The notes beneath the pieces were generated by a model that had not been told where the DNA came from, searched no databases, and worked only from the letters and a program-made list of their open reading frames with translations. Below, piece by piece: positions 1 to 6,246 of a stretch of 9,437 nt of DNA (its first letter is position 1; the number at the start of each line of letters is the position of its first letter). This DNA is from Actinomycetota bacterium. GTDB taxonomy: Bacteria; Actinomycetota; Thermoleophilia; Solirubrobacterales; Solirubrobacteraceae. The position numbers and the translations under genes were made by a program. The stretch covers positions 1-9,437 of the forward strand of contig SYBY01000191.1 in NCBI GenBank assembly GCA_005788585.1, written 5' to 3'.

Positions 1-789
1 GATCGTCTGCGCCTCGCCCGAGGACTCGCCGGAACGCTCCAGGCGCCCCAGCTCCTTCTCGGCCTGCTCGCGCGCCTCGTCGGGCATGCCCGCGGCCTCG
101 ATCTTCGCCCGGTACTCCTCGACGATGTCGGCCTCGTCCTCGCCCAGCTCGCGGCGGATGGACTCCATCTGCTTGCGCAGGAAGTACTCGCGCTGCTGCT
201 TGTTGGCGCCGGACTCCACGTCGTCGCGGATGCGGCGGCGGACCTGGAGCTCGGTCAGGCGGGCCCGCTGGAGCTCGACGGCGAGCGCCAGGCGGTCGGT
301 GACGTCGACCTCCTCGAGCACGCGCACCTTCTCCTCGAAGGTGACGTCGGGGGCGTAGCCGACGGTGTCGGCCAGGGCGCCCGGCTCGCGGATGGAGCGC
401 AGGAACTCGCCGATGCGGCTGTCCGCGCCGCGCAGCTCGAGGATCTCCTCGACGACGGCGCGGTACTCGCGCTCGAGGTCGCGGGTGCGGCCGTCGACGG
501 GCGTATCGTCGACGTGCTCGGCGACGTCGACGCGAAGCTGGCCGTCCAGGGTGCTCTGGGCGGCGCCGATGACGCCGCGCGACTCTCCCTCGAGCTGCGC
601 GCCACGCGCGCCGCCCGGCAGGCGGACGGTGTCGGTGACCCGCGCCACCGTGCCGACCTTCGCGTACTCGCCGTCGTGCCGCGGGACGAGCAGGACGCGG
701 TCCTCGCCGGCCACGTCGACCGGGAGCGTGACGTCCATGGTGGGGAAGACGACGGTGTCGTCGAGCGGAATGAGAAGCAGCGTGCTCAC
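1..789 (-). CDS. lon: ATP-dependent protease Lon, N-terminal part (runs off window start)
   Basis: This is the first 263 codons of Lon, the cytoplasmic AAA+ serine protease that degrades misfolded and regulatory proteins. The N-terminal substrate-recognition domain opens with the typical segment IPLDDTVVFP (residues 7-16). The helical linker carries the hallmark QQREYFLRKQM at residues 198-208, followed by a charged coiled-coil stretch. The AAA+ Walker motifs and the Ser-Lys protease dyad would lie beyond base 1, so activity cannot be judged here. I chose the GTG at 789 because AAAGGA (797-802) sits 7 bases upstream and the protein then begins exactly where Lon proteins normally begin. The frame is open to the window edge. 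The gene is divergent from the EF-hand gene at 1034. The family assignment is firm; only the start codon is mildly uncertain. Confidence 0.95.
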   Translation of the reverse strand, partial: MSTLLLIPLDDTVVFPTMDVTLPVDVAGEDRVLLVPRHDGEYAKVGTVARVTDTVRLPGGARGAQLEGESRGVIGAAQSTLDGQLRVDVAEHVDDTPVDGRTRDLEREYRAVVEEILELRGADSRIGEFLRSIREPGALADTVGYAPDVTFEEKVRVLEEVDVTDRLALAVELQRARLTELQVRRRIRDDVESGANKQQREYFLRKQMESIRRELGEDEADIVEEYRAKIEAAGMPDEAREQAEKELGRLERSGESSGEAQTI

Positions 790-823
790 AGAGAAATCCT
801 TTGCCGATGCCACGGGAGAGGTG

Positions 824-837
824 GTTGCTGACGCAAC
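824..837. promoter_or_regulatory. Small dyad GTTGC-N4-GCAAC over the expected lon transcription start
   Basis: The 5-base arms at 824-828 and 833-837 are perfect inverted repeats separated by TGAC. They lie directly downstream of, and overlap the edge of, the candidate -10 of lon. This is where a repressor site, or a small hairpin at the very 5' end of the mRNA, would sit. The arms are short and chance is a real alternative. Confidence 0.25.
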
Positions 838-866
838 TATACCGTACCGGACGATTCTTCCAGCAA
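836..866 (-). promoter_or_regulatory. Candidate lon promoter
   Basis: On the minus strand, TATAGT (841 down to 836) is a good -10 hexamer. TTGCTG (866 down to 861) could be the -35, but the spacing is 19 bases, longer than the ideal 17. Transcription would begin near base 829, about 40 bases before the GTG start of lon. I looked for the HspR operator (CTTGAG and CTCAAG arms), which controls many actinobacterial lon/clpB/dnaK genes, and did not find it. Inference from sequence only. Confidence 0.4.
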
Positions 867-999
867 GAGATCTCAGTGTAGACGACGCAGATCATCGCAG
901 CGGGCAACCCTGAGGGTCCGCGCGCCGGATATCCGTCCAACCTGCTCAAGGTCTGTGCCGCGGCGCGACGACAGTACTCCCACAAACTGGTCCATCGCA

Positions 1000-1013
1000 G
1001 GTCATGGATGACC
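1000..1013. promoter_or_regulatory. Dyad GGTCAT-GG-ATGACC upstream of the EF-hand gene
   Basis: Perfect 6-base arms (1000-1005 and 1008-1013) with a 2-base centre, ending 20 bases before the GTG at 1034 and just upstream of its ribosome binding site. It could be an operator or part of the leader mRNA. It also contains an in-frame ATG (1004) that I do not take as the start, because the strong ribosome binding site lies downstream of it. No regulator is identified. Confidence 0.3.
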
Positions 1014-1020
1014 GAGTCCC

Positions 1021-1029
1021 AAGGAGGGG
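1021..1029 (+). promoter_or_regulatory. Strong ribosome binding site that sets the GTG start at 1034
   Basis: AAGGAGGGG is a near-perfect Shine-Dalgarno sequence. Its AAGGAG core (1021-1026) ends 7 bases before the in-frame GTG at 1034. This decides against the upstream ATG at 1004, which has no such site and would bury this one inside the coding region. Confidence 0.8.
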
Positions 1030-1033
1030 CGAC

Positions 1034-2035
1034 GTGCGGATCACCGGCTCAGACATCTCGCTGGCGGCAAGCACCCAGCGGCTGCACTACCAGCAGCAGA
1101 CCACCAGCGTGCGCATGTGGCGCGAGGACCCGCAGAGCGACCGCGCCGTAACCCCCGCGCCCGCCGCCGAGGCGAAGGACACGCGAGCCAAGCCCGACAC
1201 CGAGGCCGTTGAGGGACGCCGCAAGCTGTGGGCGTCCGACCCGATGCTCGCGCGCTACATCGACCTGCTCGAGCGGATGTTCGGCGTGAAGGTCGCGATC
1301 CTCGACCCCAACGACCTCGCCGCCAACGGCGCGGGCGAGGTGACCGCGGCCCTGTCGAACGCCGAGCGTCCGTCGCTGGCGATCACCGTCGACCGGTCGA
1401 GCACCCGGTACGAGGCCGAGTCGGTCGAGTTCCAGGCCGCCGGCCGCGTGACGACCGCCGACGGCCGCACCATCGACCTCCAGCTGGAATCCAAGGTCAG
1501 CCGCGAGTACCTCGAGCACTCCGAGGAGCACCTGCGCTTCGGCGCCGCCGAGAAGAAGGACCCGCTCATCCTGAACCTCGCCGGGCTGCCCGCGACGCTG
1601 ACCGATGCGCGCATCGAGTTCGACCTCGACGCCGACGGCCGGCTCGACCGGCTGCACGTGCTCGGCGGCGACTCGGCGTACCTGACGTGGGACCGCAACG
1701 GCGACGGTGCCGTCAACGACGGGTCCGAGCTCTTCGGGCCCACCACCGGCAACGGGTACACCGAGCTGGCTGCCCACGACCTCGACGGCAACGGCTGGAT
1801 CGACGAGGGCGACGCGGTCTACAGCCAGCTCGCGCTGTGGAACCAGCAGGACAACTCGCTGACCGGCCTCACGGCCGCGCAGATCGGGGCCATCTACCTC
1901 GGGCACGTCGCGACGCCTTTCACGCTCACGCCGGGCTCCTCCGAGGACGCCCGCGGCGAGGTCCGCGCGACGGGCCTCTTCCTGCACGAGAACGGCGCCG
2001 CCGGCACCGTGCAGCAGCTCGACCTCATGGCCTGA
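1034..2035 (+). CDS. Protein of unknown function with EF-hand-like calcium-binding loops
   Basis: 333 residues with no signal peptide and no membrane segment. A low-complexity, charged Ala/Pro-rich stretch lies near residues 30-65, followed by a helical segment and a mostly polar middle. The second half has three acidic loops of EF-hand/dockerin type: DLDADGRLD (197-205), DRNGDGAVNDGSE (220-232) and DLDGNGWIDEGD (249-260). The last two match DxNxDG and DxDxNG calcium loops well. The segment around AYLTWDRNGDG and ELFGPTTGNGYTEL is a conserved signature I recall from uncharacterised bacterial proteins often labelled EF-hand or VCBS-like. The N-terminus (RITGSDISLAAS) also fits that family and supports the GTG start. 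Calcium binding is likely; the biological role is unknown. The gene stands alone, bounded by a strong ribosome binding site and a hairpin terminator. Confidence 0.85.
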   Translation: MRITGSDISLAASTQRLHYQQQTTSVRMWREDPQSDRAVTPAPAAEAKDTRAKPDTEAVEGRRKLWASDPMLARYIDLLERMFGVKVAILDPNDLAANGAGEVTAALSNAERPSLAITVDRSSTRYEAESVEFQAAGRVTTADGRTIDLQLESKVSREYLEHSEEHLRFGAAEKKDPLILNLAGLPATLTDARIEFDLDADGRLDRLHVLGGDSAYLTWDRNGDGAVNDGSELFGPTTGNGYTELAAHDLDGNGWIDEGDAVYSQLALWNQQDNSLTGLTAAQIGAIYLGHVATPFTLTPGSSEDARGEVRATGLFLHENGAAGTVQQLDLMA

Positions 2036-2039
2036 CCGG

Positions 2040-2074
2040 CTGGACGGCCGGCGTTCACTCGAACGGCCGTCCAG
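2040..2074 (+). terminator. Hairpin terminator after the EF-hand gene
   Basis: A perfect 11-bp inverted repeat (CTGGACGGCCG at 2040-2050 and CGGCCGTCCAG at 2064-2074) with a 13-base loop begins 5 bases after the stop codon. The following bases (ACGCCTTTCC) contain only a weak T-run, as is common for terminators in very GC-rich genomes. Position and stem strength make termination the best reading. Confidence 0.7.
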
Positions 2075-2145
2075 ACGCCTTTCCGGACCCCGTACCTTCC
2101 TTCCTACAGCGACGCCGCCGTGCGGGAGCGGACGGCGCCCCCATA

Positions 2146-2192
2146 GGCCGGGGTCCCGGAACCAGACTGGCTCCGAGACCGGGACCCCGGCC
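2146..2192. repeat. Very strong 14-bp hairpin in the gap before the lipid-kinase gene
   Basis: GGCCGGGGTCCCGG (2146-2159) pairs perfectly with CCGGGACCCCGGCC (2179-2192) around a 19-base loop. A C-tract and then TTCTCC follow on the plus strand. It lies about 70 bases beyond the first hairpin and 44 bases before the next gene. It could be a second, backup terminator for the EF-hand gene, a boundary element, or part of a leader RNA. It has no T-tract in either direction, so the function is uncertain while the structure itself is clear. Confidence 0.6.
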
Positions 2193-2223
2193 ACCCCCCC
2201 TTCTCCTCCCGCCCGCGCCCGTG

Positions 2224-2229
2224 GCAAGA
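2224..2229 (+). promoter_or_regulatory. Possible -10 element for a leaderless lipid-kinase transcript
   Basis: CAAGAT ends 7 bases before the ATG at 2237, the distance expected if transcription starts at the ATG itself. There is no Shine-Dalgarno sequence between this element and the start codon, which fits a leaderless mRNA. The hexamer departs from TANNNT at its first base and no clear -35 is seen, so this is tentative. Confidence 0.3.
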
Positions 2230-2236
2230 TCGCCCG

Positions 2237-3589
2237 ATGGGCACGCCCGCGGCACCGACTCTGCGCCAACGGGCCCTCGCGCTCCTCGCGCTCCTCGCCG
2301 GTGCCTCCGCGATCCTGGTGCAGGTCCACATCGCGACCCGGGCGTTCCCCCGCGGCCTGGTCGCCGCGCTGCTCGCCGCCGCCGGCGTGTGGGCGGGCTG
2401 GCAGACGCTCGTCCGGCGCGGGCCACGACAGCTGGCCGCCGGTGTGGTCACCCTCGCGGGACTGGGCGGGTCCGTCGCCGTCCTGGTGGCCAATGATCTC
2501 CTCGCCGAGCTCGTGGTGGCCGGCGCGCTCGTCCTGCTCGCGCTGGGCGCCGCCCACCGGGCCCTCGGGGTCGACGTGCGTGCGCTCAACGGGATCGCGC
2601 CCCCGGGGACGCCCGTCCCACCCGCACGACGCGGGGTCCTGCTCATCAACCCGAAGTCCGGCGACGGGCGGATTCCGGCGAGCGACATGGAAGCCGCGGC
2701 GCGCCGCCATGGCGCCGAACCCGTGGTCCTCGGCCCGGATGACGACCTCCGCGAGCTCGCCGCGCAGGCGGTCGCCGGCGGGGCCGACGTCCTCGGGATG
2801 GCGGGCGGCGACGGCTCGCAGGCGCTCGTCGCGTCGGTCGCCGCGGCGCACGGCCTCGGCTACGTGTGCGTCCCGTCGGGGACGCGCAACCACTTCGCCC
2901 TCGACCTCGGGATCGATCGCGCGGACGCCGTCGGCGCCGTCGCGGCGTTCGGCGACGCCGTCGAGCGCGATGTCGACCTCGGCCGGGTCAACGACCGCCC
3001 GTTCGTCAACAACGCGTCGCTCGGGGTCTACGCGACCATCGTGCAGGCCGACGGCTACCGCGGCCGGAAGCTCGGCACCGCCGCCGACCTCCTCCCCCAG
3101 GTCCTCGGCCCGGACGCCCCCGGCTTCGACCTGCGCTACCGCAGCCCGCACGGCAACGAGCACGGCGAAGCGCAGCTGATCTTCGTGGCGAACAACCGGT
3201 ACACGCTGGATGCCGGGCCGGGGTTCGGGTCGCGGGCACGGCTCGACGAGGGCGCCCTGCGGATCGTCGCCGCGCAGATGCGCACGCCCGCCCAGGCGAC
3301 CGAGCTCGTCGCCCGCATGGCCGCCGGCCGCGGGCCCGGGATGCACGGGTGGCGCGAGTGGTCCGCGTCCGCGTTCGAGGTCCATTCTGGGGCCGACATC
3401 GACGTCGCCGTCGACGGCGAGGCGCTGACGCTGCCGTCGCCGCTGCGGTTCGAGATCACGCCGCGCGCACTGCGGGTGCGGATCGCCCCCGCCCACCCCG
3501 GGGTGTCACCGGCGGGCATGGCGCACGCGCGCGGGCGCACGATGCTGCGGCGACTGCTGAACACCCTGCGCGGCCGGGTGGCGCGGTGA
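2237..3589 (+). CDS. Diacylglycerol/lipid kinase (DAGK catalytic domain) with N-terminal membrane helices
   Basis: 450 residues. Hydrophobic helices at about 12-30, 40-57, 66-86 and 88-107 anchor the protein in the membrane. From about residue 131 a DAGK/LCB5-type kinase fold follows: the first strand with NPKSGDG (138-144), the nucleotide-binding GGDGS (190-194), PSGTRNHFALDLG (213-225, equivalent to the family's P-x-GTGNDFA-x-x-LG), FVNNASLGVYA (256-266) and the late VDGE (392-395). The family transfers phosphate from ATP to diacylglycerol or related lipids; the exact substrate cannot be read here. The Arg-Asn-His form of the GTGNDF motif is usual, as I recall, in the actinobacterial branch where this domain is often fused to PAP2. 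The last four bases overlap the PAP2 gene, so the two are probably translationally coupled. The C-terminal tail after about 420 is basic. Confidence 0.9.
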   Translation: MGTPAAPTLRQRALALLALLAGASAILVQVHIATRAFPRGLVAALLAAAGVWAGWQTLVRRGPRQLAAGVVTLAGLGGSVAVLVANDLLAELVVAGALVLLALGAAHRALGVDVRALNGIAPPGTPVPPARRGVLLINPKSGDGRIPASDMEAAARRHGAEPVVLGPDDDLRELAAQAVAGGADVLGMAGGDGSQALVASVAAAHGLGYVCVPSGTRNHFALDLGIDRADAVGAVAAFGDAVERDVDLGRVNDRPFVNNASLGVYATIVQADGYRGRKLGTAADLLPQVLGPDAPGFDLRYRSPHGNEHGEAQLIFVANNRYTLDAGPGFGSRARLDEGALRIVAAQMRTPAQATELVARMAAGRGPGMHGWREWSASAFEVHSGADIDVAVDGEALTLPSPLRFEITPRALRVRIAPAHPGVSPAGMAHARGRTMLRRLLNTLRGRVAR

Positions 3590-4110
3590 GCGTGCGCCGC
3601 CAGCTGCACCGCGCCGACGTGTGGGCCTACGCCCAGGTCGCGCGGCTGCACACCCCGTTCTGGGACCGGGAGCTGCGCCAGCTCAGCCGGTCGGCCGACC
3701 ACGGGCGGCTGTGGTTCGCCGTCGCGGCGATGCTCGCGCTCGGCGGACGACGAGACCAGGCCCGCCGTGGACTGCTCGCCCTCGGGGTGGCGTCGGGGGT
3801 GACGAACGGCCTGCTCAAGCCGCTGGGCGGACGGCGGCGCCCGGATCGCGACGCGCACGACGTCCCCGCCGCACGGCACGTCCGGATGCCGGGCAGCACG
3901 TCGTTCCCGTCCGGGCACAGCGCGTCGGCGATCGCCTTCTCCACCGCCGCCGCGCACGGCCTGCCTGCGGGTGCCGCGGTCCCGCTGCGGGGCCTCGGCT
4001 GGCTCGTCGCCTTCACCCGCATCCACGTCGGCGTGCACTACCCCGGGGACGTGCTCGCCGGCGCCCTGGCGGGGTGGTGCGCGGCGCGGCTGGTCCTGCG
4101 CCGGCGCTGA
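3586..4110 (+). CDS. PAP2-family lipid phosphatase
   Basis: 174 residues. All three parts of the acid phosphatase/PAP2 active site are present: K78-x6-R85-P86, PSGH at 108-111 (His111 the likely general acid), and R145-x5-H151-x3-D155 (His151 the likely nucleophile). Hydrophobic segments near 46-58, 62-76, 113-126, 130-143 and 154-170 fit an integral membrane enzyme with its active site at the membrane face. The family removes phosphate from phosphatidate, undecaprenyl diphosphate or similar lipids; the substrate is not determined. The GTG at 3586 overlaps the kinase stop as GTGA. A second in-frame GTG at 3592 is an alternative start. The protein is short for PAP2 but complete in motifs. It sits directly after a lipid kinase, so it may reverse the kinase reaction, or be the second half of a module that other actinobacteria encode as one fused protein. 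Confidence 0.92.
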   Translation: MSVRRQLHRADVWAYAQVARLHTPFWDRELRQLSRSADHGRLWFAVAAMLALGGRRDQARRGLLALGVASGVTNGLLKPLGGRRRPDRDAHDVPAARHVRMPGSTSFPSGHSASAIAFSTAAAHGLPAGAAVPLRGLGWLVAFTRIHVGVHYPGDVLAGALAGWCAARLVLRRR

Positions 4111-4165
4111 GCGGCGCCACGGACACCCGTCCCGATCCGGCCTGCCCGCCTCACCGATCCCGGCG

Positions 4166-5197
4166 ATGCTGCCGATGGACGGTCTTGTGAGACTGTCCCG
4201 CCGGATCTCGCGCCAGCGCAGCATGCGCCTGGGCGTCGTCACCCTGTTCGGGCTCTGTGGCGTGGCCTGCTCGGTCTACGCCCTGGCGCTGGGCGCCTCG
4301 GTGACCACGATGGCGGCGCTCCAGGTGCTGATCCTGCTCAGCGGGGTGGCCACGTACTTCGCGCCGACGGACCGGATGGACGCCCGGTGGTTCCACGTGC
4401 TGCCGGTGCTCATCGGCGTGGAGACCATGCTCGCGATGTTCGTCCTCGCCCCGCACGGCGGCGCCGTGGCGGCGGTCGTCGCCCTGAACGGGCCGCTCGT
4501 GTGCTTCGTCATGGAGTCGAAGACCGAGGTCCGTGCCCACCTGACCTTCAGCAGTCTCTGCCTGTGCCTGCCGGTGCTCGCGGGGGCGACGGACGAGGAG
4601 AGCACGATCATCGTCTTCACCGTGATCGCCGTGATGTGGACCACCGGCCTGGGCGTCGGCCACGTCTGGCGATACGCGGAGGACCAGGCCGCGCAGCTCG
4701 CACAGCTCGCGCGTCACGACCCGCTGACCGGGCTGGCGAACCGGCGCAGCCTCGAGGATCAGATGTCCTACGAGCTCACGCGCCACCTGCGGACGGGGCG
4801 CCCGCTGAGCGTGCTCGTGCTCGACCTCAACGAGTTCAAGTCGGTCAACGACCGTCTCGGCCATCAGGCGGGCGACGACCTCCTGCGCGCGGCCGCCCAA
4901 TCGCTCGCGGACATCGCCCGCGAGCAGGACACGGTCGCCCGCCAGGGCGGCGACGAATTCTGCATCCTGCTTCCCGAGGCCGGTCCGCGTGAGGCCGAGC
5001 GCGCCATCGAGACGGTGAAGGCCGCGCTCGCGCGCGTCGACGTCCACGGGCGCCCGCTCCAGGCGGCGGTGGGCCGTGCGACATTCCCCGGAGACGGGCT
5101 GAGCGCCCAGGACCTCCTCGCGTGCGCCGACACCCGCCAGCGCGCGGACAAGCCGGGCGGACGGGACGAGACCGCCATCCGCGAGGCGGTCGCATGA
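4166..5197 (+). CDS. Membrane diguanylate cyclase with GGDEF domain (first of tandem pair)
   Basis: 343 residues. Six predicted membrane helices (about 22-43, 46-66, 75-95, 99-116, 126-141, 146-167) form an unnamed sensor module. A short linker leads to DPLTGL (185-190) and a GGDEF domain that makes c-di-GMP from two GTP. Catalytic features are intact: Mg-binding Asp220 in DLNEFK, guanine-binding Asn228 and Asp237, and GGDEF at 261-265. The inhibitory I-site R252-E-Q-D255 stands exactly five residues before GGDEF, so product inhibition is expected. The usual C-terminal ADxALYxAKxxGR reads ADTRQRADKPGGR here. The start is uncertain: ATG at 4166 or 4175, both without a good ribosome binding site, or GTG at 4187. 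It follows the PAP2 gene by 55 bases, which hold no visible terminator, and overlaps the next cyclase by four bases. Confidence 0.92.
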   Translation: MLPMDGLVRLSRRISRQRSMRLGVVTLFGLCGVACSVYALALGASVTTMAALQVLILLSGVATYFAPTDRMDARWFHVLPVLIGVETMLAMFVLAPHGGAVAAVVALNGPLVCFVMESKTEVRAHLTFSSLCLCLPVLAGATDEESTIIVFTVIAVMWTTGLGVGHVWRYAEDQAAQLAQLARHDPLTGLANRRSLEDQMSYELTRHLRTGRPLSVLVLDLNEFKSVNDRLGHQAGDDLLRAAAQSLADIAREQDTVARQGGDEFCILLPEAGPREAERAIETVKAALARVDVHGRPLQAAVGRATFPGDGLSAQDLLACADTRQRADKPGGRDETAIREAVA

Positions 5198-6246
5198 CCG
5201 CGCTCCCCCTCTCGGCCACCATCGCCCGGCAGCCGGTGCTGCGCCGGTGGCTGGCCCTCCACACCGCCGCGTGCGCGATCATCCTCGCCGCTGTCGCCCT
5301 CATCCAGGGCGGGACGCCGGCCGCCGCCGGGGCGCTCTGCCTACTCCTCCTGACGACGGCGGCCGTGACGCTCGTCGTCCCGTCGACCACCTTCACGCTG
5401 CACAGCATGCCGGTGATCCTCAGCGTCGACATGGCCGTCGCGATCGTCATCCTGGCGCCGAGCGGCGGACCGGCGATGCTCGCCGCCGTGTACCTCGGGG
5501 TCCTGATCCCGTTCGTCACGCAGTCGCGCGCGGCGACCGCGGGGTATCTCGGGTTCACCACGGCGCTGCTCATCGCCGCTGTCGCGATCGGCGGGGCGAC
5601 CACGACGACCGTCGTCGTGGCGATCACCGTGGTGCCGGTCATGTGGGGACTCGGCGGGTTCGTGCGGGTCGTCTGGGAGCACGCCGGTGAGCAGGAGCGC
5701 GAGCTCGATCGCCTGTCCCGGCTCGATCCGCTGACCGGTCTGCGCAACCGCCGCGCGCTGGACGAGCGCCTGGCCTACGAGCTGGCCCGCCACACCGAGA
5801 CCGCCCGCGTGATGAGCGTCGTCGTCCTCGACCTCAACGGCTTCAAGGCCGTCAACGACGACCTCGGCCACGCCGCGGGCGACGAGGTGCTCTGCGCCGT
5901 CGCCGGCGCGCTCCAGGGCGCGGTTCGCGACCAGGACACGGTCGGGCGCCAGGGCGGCGACGAGTTCTGCGTCATCGCGCCGGAGACCGGGCCGGACGAG
6001 GCCGAGGTCCTGACGGGCAAGATCCGCGCCGCGCTCGCCGGCATCGACACCTCCGGCGTGGAGATCGGCGCCGCGCTGGGCGCAGCCACCTTCCCCGACG
6101 ACGCGACCGGCGCCGAGGCGCTGATCGCGATCGCCGACGCACGCCAGCGGGCGGACAAGCCGACCCCGCGGGCGTGCGACGACGGCGACGCTACGCGCTG
6201 GCGGGCTGCCCCGAGGCGAACGGCGCCCGGTCGATCTCGCGCTTGA
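5194..6246 (+). CDS. Membrane diguanylate cyclase with GGDEF domain (second of tandem pair)
   Basis: 350 residues, with the same plan as its upstream neighbour. Six hydrophobic helices lie at about 18-38, 43-63, 71-89, 92-109, 114-133 and 138-158. The GGDEF domain starts at DPLTGL (178-183), with Asp213 in DLNGFK, Asn221, Asp230 and GGDEF at 254-258. The I-site R245-D-Q-D248 is intact. It should synthesise c-di-GMP under product inhibition. The start ATG overlaps the previous stop as ATGA, implying translational coupling. The final 28 or so residues after ADKP are Arg/Ala/Pro-rich, differ from the paralogue, and are encoded partly across the antisense 3' end of the acyl-CoA ligase gene, so this tail probably has no conserved function. 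The membrane module aligns with that of the first cyclase without gaps from His70 onward. Confidence 0.92.
   Translation: MTALPLSATIARQPVLRRWLALHTAACAIILAAVALIQGGTPAAAGALCLLLLTTAAVTLVVPSTTFTLHSMPVILSVDMAVAIVILAPSGGPAMLAAVYLGVLIPFVTQSRAATAGYLGFTTALLIAAVAIGGATTTTVVVAITVVPVMWGLGGFVRVVWEHAGEQERELDRLSRLDPLTGLRNRRALDERLAYELARHTETARVMSVVVLDLNGFKAVNDDLGHAAGDEVLCAVAGALQGAVRDQDTVGRQGGDEFCVIAPETGPDEAEVLTGKIRAALAGIDTSGVEIGAALGAATFPDDATGAEALIAIADARQRADKPTPRACDDGDATRWRAAPRRTAPGRSRA

Noticed and set aside
939..952. CTCAAG at 944-949 as half of an HspR (HAIR) site
   Set aside because: No matching CTTGAG arm is present at the required spacing on either side.
1004..1033. ATG at 1004 as start of the EF-hand gene
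   Set aside because: The AAGGAGGGG ribosome binding site at 1021-1029 lies downstream of it and matches the GTG at 1034, where the family N-terminus also begins.
1049..3496. 815-codon open frame on the minus strand
   Set aside because: It is antisense to the EF-hand protein and the lipid kinase, both with clear family motifs, and crosses their intergenic hairpins. Its translation is Arg/Gly/Val-rich with no recognisable domain, typical of shadow frames in GC-rich DNA.
4111..4165. Terminator or separate promoter between PAP2 and the first cyclase
   Set aside because: These 55 bases show no stem with a T-run and no convincing -10/-35 pair, so I treat the four genes as one unit.
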